64,000 nucleotides of DNA from the NCBI GenBank assembly GCA_003605055.1, contig QZKP01000020.1, forward strand, positions 1-64,000, given 5' to 3'. Of the stretch, positions 59,913 to 64,000 are shown piece after piece; the stretch's first letter is position 1, and every line of letters begins with the position of its first letter. The DNA is from Desulfarculus sp. (lineage in GTDB: Bacteria > Desulfobacterota > Desulfarculia > Desulfarculales > Desulfarculaceae). The notes beneath the pieces were generated by a model. It ran no database searches and was not told where the DNA came from. It saw nothing but the letters and a program-made list of their open reading frames with translations. A program made the translations under genes and the position numbers.

Positions 59913-61784
59913 TCACTGCACGCGCAGCTCGTACTTGACCGTGTACAGGCCCAGCAGGTCCTTGACCATGCGCTCCAGCTGGCCGGCGGTGATGCCGGGG
60001 GCGGGCTTGAGGCCGACTTTGGCCAGCATGCCGTGCACCTTGTCCTCGCCCACGCTCACCTCCACCTCCTGGGCCATCCCGCCCAGGGCCTCTAGCTCCT
60101 GGGCGAACACCCGCTGCACCGCGTCCCAGCGCAGGGCCGGCTTGAAGATCTTGCCCACCGGCGTCAGGGGCACGGCCTTGAGTATGATGGCTTCCTTGGG
60201 CATGGCCGCCCGCTCGCCCACGTTCTGCTTCAGGTAGTCCAGGATGTCCTGGCAGGTGAGCGAGGCCCCCTCCTGCAACTGCACATAGACCACCGGCACC
60301 TCGCCGGCGTGGGGGTCGGGCCGCCCCACGGCCGCGGCCACCTGCACCCCGTCCAACTGGTACAGGGGCCCTTCGATCATGGCCGGGTCGATGTTGTGCC
60401 CGCCCCGGATGATCAGCTCCTTCTTGCGGCCGGTGAGCCAGAAATAGCCGTCGGCGTCCTGGCGGCCCAGGTCGCCGGTGTTGAACCAGCCGTCGCCCGG
60501 CCAGCAGCCCCGGTTGTGCGCCGGGTCCAGGTAGCCGCTGAACACGTTGGGGCCCCGGATGGCCACCGAGCCGATCTCGTCCACGGCCGCGTCGCGTTGG
60601 TAACGGCCCTCCTCGTCCACCTGGATGGTCCTCATCTCGTGGTAGGGGATGCGCAGGCCGATGGAGCCGATCTTGCGCTCGCCGAACAGGGGGTTCATGG
60701 AAGAGACGCAGGTGCCTTCGGTCAGGCCGTAGCCCTCCATGATCTTCATGCCGGTGTAGGCCTCGAAGCGCTGGAACAGCTCCACGGACAGCGGCGCCGC
60801 CCCGCAGACCAAAAAGCGCAGGCTGGATATGTCGGCTTGTCCCTTCTGCACCTCCAGCAGCATGCCCAGCACCGTGGGCACCGCCGAGAACATCACCGCC
60901 CGGTAGCGCTCTACGATTTTATAAAAGTTGGCGATGACGCCCGGGTCGCGGTAGCCGGCCGGGGAGAGCAGCACCACGTGGGCTCCCTGGGAAAAGGGCA
61001 TGGAGCCGGTGACCGTGGTGCCGTTGACGTGGAACAGGGGCAGGCCGCAGAGCAAGGTTTCGCCGGGCACCAAGTCCAGGGGGGTGGCGGTCATGAAGGC
61101 CATGGCCGCCTCCATGTAGTGGGTGTGCGGGGCCAGCTTGGGCGTGCCGGTGGTGCCGCCGGTGTGGTACATGGAGGCCGTGTCCGCGGGGTCGATCTGG
61201 CGGCCCGAGACCAGCCGGTCGGCCGGATAGCCGCTCATCGCCTGGTCAAGGCCCACCACGCCCTGGGCCGGGTCGCCGGGTCCGCCCACCTGCACCACGG
61301 CCTTGAGCCCTGGCAGCCGTTGGCGGACGGCCTGGGCCTTCTGCCAGATGTCCGTGCCCGGCATGGGCCCCAGGGCCACCAGGACCTTGGTCCCGGCTGC
61401 CTGGCAGATGTCGGCCACGGTGGCCGGCTCCAGCAGGGGGTTGATGGGATTCACGATGCCCGCCGCCTCGCCGCCCCAGAGCACGAAGTGGGTCTGGGGC
61501 AGGTTGGGCAGGAGGTAGGAGACCACGTCGCCGGGGCCCACCCCCAGATCGTGGAACAGGTTGGCGGTTTGGGTGACGCGGGCCAGGAGCTGTTGGTAGC
61601 TGATGCTCTGCGGCTGGGCCCACTGCTGTCCCGAAGGGATGAAGCTCAGGGCCGGGGCCGCCGGGTTGATGGCCGCGCCGTGCTGCAGAAGCTGATAGGT
61701 GTCGCGAAAGGGCAGGCGCTCGTCCAGCGGGGTGGCCTCGAATTTTTCCAGGCCGGCCAGGTCTACGTGGCGATAGTCACTCAT
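59913..61784 (-). CDS. Acyl-CoA synthetase (AMP-forming)
   Basis: A 623-residue ANL ligase. SMYHTGGTTGTPKLAPHTH, GYGLTEGTC, GWFNTGDLGRQDADGYFWLTGRKKELIIRGGHNIDPAMIEG in sequential motifs, and PVGKIFKP give the adenylation and thiolation functions. It has an extra C-terminal segment of about 60 residues after the catalytic Lys motif. The acid substrate is unknown. Start ATG at 61784 after GAGGAG. Confidence 0.85.
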   Translation of the reverse strand: MSDYRHVDLAGLEKFEATPLDERLPFRDTYQLLQHGAAINPAAPALSFIPSGQQWAQPQSISYQQLLARVTQTANLFHDLGVGPGDVVSYLLPNLPQTHFVLWGGEAAGIVNPINPLLEPATVADICQAAGTKVLVALGPMPGTDIWQKAQAVRQRLPGLKAVVQVGGPGDPAQGVVGLDQAMSGYPADRLVSGRQIDPADTASMYHTGGTTGTPKLAPHTHYMEAAMAFMTATPLDLVPGETLLCGLPLFHVNGTTVTGSMPFSQGAHVVLLSPAGYRDPGVIANFYKIVERYRAVMFSAVPTVLGMLLEVQKGQADISSLRFLVCGAAPLSVELFQRFEAYTGMKIMEGYGLTEGTCVSSMNPLFGERKIGSIGLRIPYHEMRTIQVDEEGRYQRDAAVDEIGSVAIRGPNVFSGYLDPAHNRGCWPGDGWFNTGDLGRQDADGYFWLTGRKKELIIRGGHNIDPAMIEGPLYQLDGVQVAAAVGRPDPHAGEVPVVYVQLQEGASLTCQDILDYLKQNVGERAAMPKEAIILKAVPLTPVGKIFKPALRWDAVQRVFAQELEALGGMAQEVEVSVGEDKVHGMLAKVGLKPAPGITAGQLERMVKDLLGLYTVKYELRVQ

Positions 61785-61824
61785 GGCGGCTCCTCGGCGA
61801 AAAAAGCTGACTAGGGGATAAGGC

Positions 61825-61903
61825 TCTCCCGGCCGGGGGAAGGCCCCCGAACCGGGAGACCGCACGGCATCTTGGGGCCGGCGGGGAGACGCCGCCGCCG
61901 GCC
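61825..61903 (-). repeat. Two GC-rich hairpins between the propeller protein and the acyl-CoA synthetase
   Basis: GGCCGGCGG/CCGCCGGCC (61876-61884 with 61895-61903) and TCTCCCGG/CCGGGAGA (61825-61832 with 61852-61859) form two perfect stems in a 129-base gap between same-strand genes. Neither is followed by a strong T-tract on the minus strand. They may be weak terminators or mRNA-stabilising elements. Confidence 0.45.
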
Positions 61904-61913
61904 GCGACCAGGC

Positions 61914-62801
61914 TCAGGGGGCCAGGGTGATCAGGCGCAGGGAGCCGGTGACCAGATCCGGCACCACCACCAGGAAGCCCTTGTCCCGGGGCACCAGGGC
62001 GAAGTCGGCCGGGCCCTTGAAGCCGCCGGCCAGCTTGCGGGGCGCGCCGCCAGGCTCCAATATGAACAGGCCGCCCTTGGACCAATCGGTGTAGAGGATG
62101 GCGCCATCGGGGAGCTGGGCCACGCCGTCCAGCTTGCCCAGGCCGGCCTTGATGGTGCGGGCCTGGCCCACCTCTCCGGCCTGGGACAGCCCGCCGGGGC
62201 CGCCCATGTCGGATGTGGTGGCGATGATCACCCCGCCCTCCTTGGCCGGATACAGGCCGTTGGGCTGGAAGCGGGGCGGACTGAGCATCACCCGCACCTT
62301 GGGCTCGGCGGCCAGGAAGTCGGCCGGCTGGATCAGATACACATAGCCGGCGCCGTTGTCGCTGACAAAGAGCTTGCCGCCGGCCTCGGTCACGTCGTTG
62401 GTGAACTTGGCCCCGGGGAGGGCCAGGCGGCGGCCCTTCTTGCTGGCCAGGTCAAAGCACCAGACCGCATCTATGTCCGTGGTCCACAGGCGGCCGCCGG
62501 ACACCCACACGCCCTTGGGCTTGTGCAGCTTCTGGCCGGGGCCGGGCAGGAACTTCTCCTGCAGCACCTTGCCGTTCAGGTCCAGCTTGCTGATGTAGCC
62601 CTGGCCGTCGGTGAGCGAGGACTTGAACTGCGGCCCGAAGTTGCTCACGTAAAGCACGCCCGCGCCGGGGTCGTAGGCCACGGACTCCGGGTGGCCCTTG
62701 CCCGGCAGGGTTTTTTCGGACACCACCTGCCAAGCCGCCCAGGCCGGGACGGCCCCGGCCAGCCAGGCCAGCGCGGCCAACACGGCCAGCAAACGCGTCA
62801 T
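61914..62801 (-). CDS. Periplasmic SMP-30/gluconolactonase-like beta-propeller protein
   Basis: A 295-residue protein with a cleavable signal peptide (1-22, ending AWA). The repeated blades include GHPESVAYDPGAGVLYVSNFGP and KFTNDVTEAGGKLFVSDNGAGYVYLI, as in SMP-30/gluconolactonase-like families. It could bind Ca2+ or Zn2+ and hydrolyse a lactone or act as a binding protein. It is cotranscribed with or adjacent to a LUD protein. Confidence 0.65.
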   Translation of the reverse strand: MTRLLAVLAALAWLAGAVPAWAAWQVVSEKTLPGKGHPESVAYDPGAGVLYVSNFGPQFKSSLTDGQGYISKLDLNGKVLQEKFLPGPGQKLHKPKGVWVSGGRLWTTDIDAVWCFDLASKKGRRLALPGAKFTNDVTEAGGKLFVSDNGAGYVYLIQPADFLAAEPKVRVMLSPPRFQPNGLYPAKEGGVIIATTSDMGGPGGLSQAGEVGQARTIKAGLGKLDGVAQLPDGAILYTDWSKGGLFILEPGGAPRKLAGGFKGPADFALVPRDKGFLVVVPDLVTGSLRLITLAP

Positions 62802-62867
62802 GACTACCTCCTAACGGGGTCAATCGTTTCAGATTCAGGCGGCCCGGCCACGCCGGCCGCCAGTTGC

Positions 62868-63512
62868 TCAGTATCCCAGGTCCTCGCCCACCAGCAGCAC
62901 GTGGATGCGGCCCTCGATCATGTTGCCCTCGGTGATGGTCCATATGTTGCAGATGCGCTTGGGGCCGCGGCAGTCGTGGCAGAGCCCGTCCTCGGTGCAG
63001 GGGTTGGGCAGACCCAGGCGGATGTTGTTCACCGGCGCGGCGTAGTGCTTCACCCGGCTCAGGGCCGACTCCAGGTCCGCCACCACCTTGTTCATGCCCA
63101 CGATCAGGATCACCTTCTTGGGCCCGAAGCTCAGGGCCGCCACCCGGTTGCCCATGCCGTCAAGGTTCACCAGGCGGCCGTCCAGGGTGATGGCGTTGGT
63201 GCTGGCCACCATGAAGTCCGCGCTCAGGCCCCGGCGCCGCTCGGCCAGGCTCTCCTCGGGGGAGAAGCGGGGCAGGTAGGGGTTGATCACCTCCACCCCG
63301 CCCTTTTGGGCCAGGCGCTCCCAGAGCCCGGCGTAGGTGGCCGACATGGAGCCGCAGCGGAAGACCTGCGAGCCCTCGGGGATCATGGCCAGCGCCTGCT
63401 CCACGGCCTGGGCCGCGGAGGGGGCGAAGCTGGCCGCGAAGCGGCGCTTAGTCAACTGCTTGATCAGGTGCTGGGCGGTCTTCTGGTTCCAGGCGATCTG
63501 ATGCTCGTCCAT
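62868..63512 (-). CDS. LUD-domain protein (LutC/YkgG-like)
   Basis: A 214-residue LUD domain protein. GSMSATYAGLWERL, ADFMVASTNAITLDGRLVNLDGMGNRVAAL and KKVILIVGMNKVV are typical of lactate-utilisation proteins of the YkgG/LutC group. It also has a C-terminal cysteine cluster (Cx5Cx2Cx6C in CTEDGLCHDCRGPKRIC) suggesting metal binding. Usually encoded with LutA/LutB; those are not in the window. Confidence 0.8.
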   Translation of the reverse strand: MDEHQIAWNQKTAQHLIKQLTKRRFAASFAPSAAQAVEQALAMIPEGSQVFRCGSMSATYAGLWERLAQKGGVEVINPYLPRFSPEESLAERRRGLSADFMVASTNAITLDGRLVNLDGMGNRVAALSFGPKKVILIVGMNKVVADLESALSRVKHYAAPVNNIRLGLPNPCTEDGLCHDCRGPKRICNIWTITEGNMIEGRIHVLLVGEDLGY

Positions 63513-63722
63513 GATATACCTCGCACTTTACCGGCGGCCGCTGCCGGGCGCCTCAGGGGATGTGGATGTTGCCTTCAGCTTAATGCAGGCCGGCCCAGCC
63601 CGCCAGATTGATTTTGATCTTAGCAAAACGGGTGTCTTAAGTGCTTTAATATGGACCGGCGGCGCCGGGCGCGCAACCGGCGACCGGCCTACAGGCGGCC
63701 GCGAAAAACACGAGGAGGCCCC
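63513..63722. other. Divergent intergenic region, LUD protein and UxaA-type gene
   Basis: This 210-base spacer contains an AT-richer stretch (63605-63655, TTGATTTTGATCTTAGC then CTTTAATATGG) that could hold the rightward promoter. The pairing of -35 and -10 is not convincing. No ORF is seen. Confidence 0.4.
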
Positions 63723-64000
63723 ATGGCGCAAAACAGACCCCAGGTCATATCCCTGCACCCCCACGACGACGTATTGGTGGCCCTGAAGGAGCTGCCGGCC
63801 GGCAGCCGGCTCGATGCGCACGGTCTGGTCTGCCGCGACCCCATCCCGGCCGGGCACAAGGTGGCAATGCGCGATATCGCGGCCGGCGCGCCGGTGCGCA
63901 AATACGGCCAGATCATCGGCTTCGCCAGCCAAAGCATCCCGGCCGGCGGCCACGTGCACACGCACAACCTGGGCTTCCAGGCCTTTGCGCGCGACCTGGC
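63723..64000 (+). CDS. UxaA-type altronate/sugar-acid dehydratase SAF domain, truncated at the window edge
   Basis: The first 92 residues of a protein beginning with the SAF-type N-terminal domain of altronate dehydratase: LHPHDDVLVALKELPAGSRLD, then PAGHKVAMRDIAAGAPVRKYGQIIGFASQSIPAGGHVHTHNLG. Members dehydrate sugar acids, and this short domain also exists alone. ATG after GAGGAGGCCCC. The rest lies beyond base 64000, so it cannot be said whether the catalytic domain follows. Confidence 0.8.
   Translation, partial: MAQNRPQVISLHPHDDVLVALKELPAGSRLDAHGLVCRDPIPAGHKVAMRDIAAGAPVRKYGQIIGFASQSIPAGGHVHTHNLGFQAFARDL

Overview
The window is a high-GC (about 70% by eye), densely packed bacterial sequence. 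It looks like a metabolically versatile anaerobic or facultative proteobacterium, most plausibly Desulfobacterota (former Deltaproteobacteria). The clues are a tad/Flp pilus locus, a beta-oxidation cluster, a TRAP/molybdenum-hydroxylase operon, a LUD-domain protein and a mocA-yqeC fusion. The taxonomy is inference from gene content only. I recognised no rRNA, tRNA, CRISPR array, IS element or integrase.

Layout. Bases 1 to about 400 carry a foreign-looking HAMP/histidine-kinase fragment that abuts the truncated end of a pilus lipoprotein gene; this may be a chimeric contig end. 0.3-10.3 kb (- strand) is a complete tad/Flp pilus operon (flp-tadV-tadE-cpaB-cpaC-tadG-cpaE-cpaF-tadB-tadC-tadD). 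It is headed by a sigma54-type regulator whose receiver has Glu in place of the phospho-accepting Asp, and flp has a candidate sigma54 promoter. 12.2-13.5 kb holds a mocA-yqeC fusion. 13.9-18.5 kb (- strand) is a Liv-type ABC transporter. It is divergent from an operon with a class V aminotransferase, a DHDPS/HOGA-type aldolase, a gamma-glutamyltransferase and two very small proteins. 23-31 kb carries a flavodoxin-like protein, an acyl-CoA synthetase and a beta-oxidation set that includes an acyl-CoA dehydrogenase fused to SCP2. 31.0-32.3 kb is an unusual cNMP-PAS-TM-extracytoplasmic sensor.

32.8-49.4 kb (- strand) is the highlight: a supraoperon of 16 genes covering the shikimate pathway and all three aromatic amino acid branches. 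It falls into three blocks: trpE-trpG-aroF-aroA-aroE-aroKB-aroC-aroQ, then aroF2-pheA-tyrA, then trpD-C-F-B-A. Each block is preceded by short leader ORFs rich in the matching amino acid codons and by intrinsic terminators. The trpE leader has FFSYYWW, the aroF2 leader has YFYFSFYYF, and the trpD block has two tandem leaders, each with WRWWR. In each case the leader ORF also contains a segment able to pair with the 5' arm of the terminator. This reads as a cascade of four ribosome-mediated attenuators in which each leader matches the end products of its block. None of the leaders is longer than 46 codons, so ordinary gene calling would miss them.

49.7-59.3 kb (+ strand) has a CRP/FNR regulator and an 18-bp perfect palindrome. 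These are followed by a TRAP transporter, a PaaK-like CoA ligase, a three-subunit xanthine dehydrogenase-family molybdenum hydroxylase and a MoaD/ThiS-like protein, probably for uptake, activation and redox processing of an aromatic or heterocyclic acid. 59.3-63.5 kb (- strand) has a gamma-carbonic-anhydrase-like protein, an acyl-CoA synthetase, a periplasmic beta-propeller protein and a LUD protein. An altronate-dehydratase-type SAF domain gene runs off the right edge.
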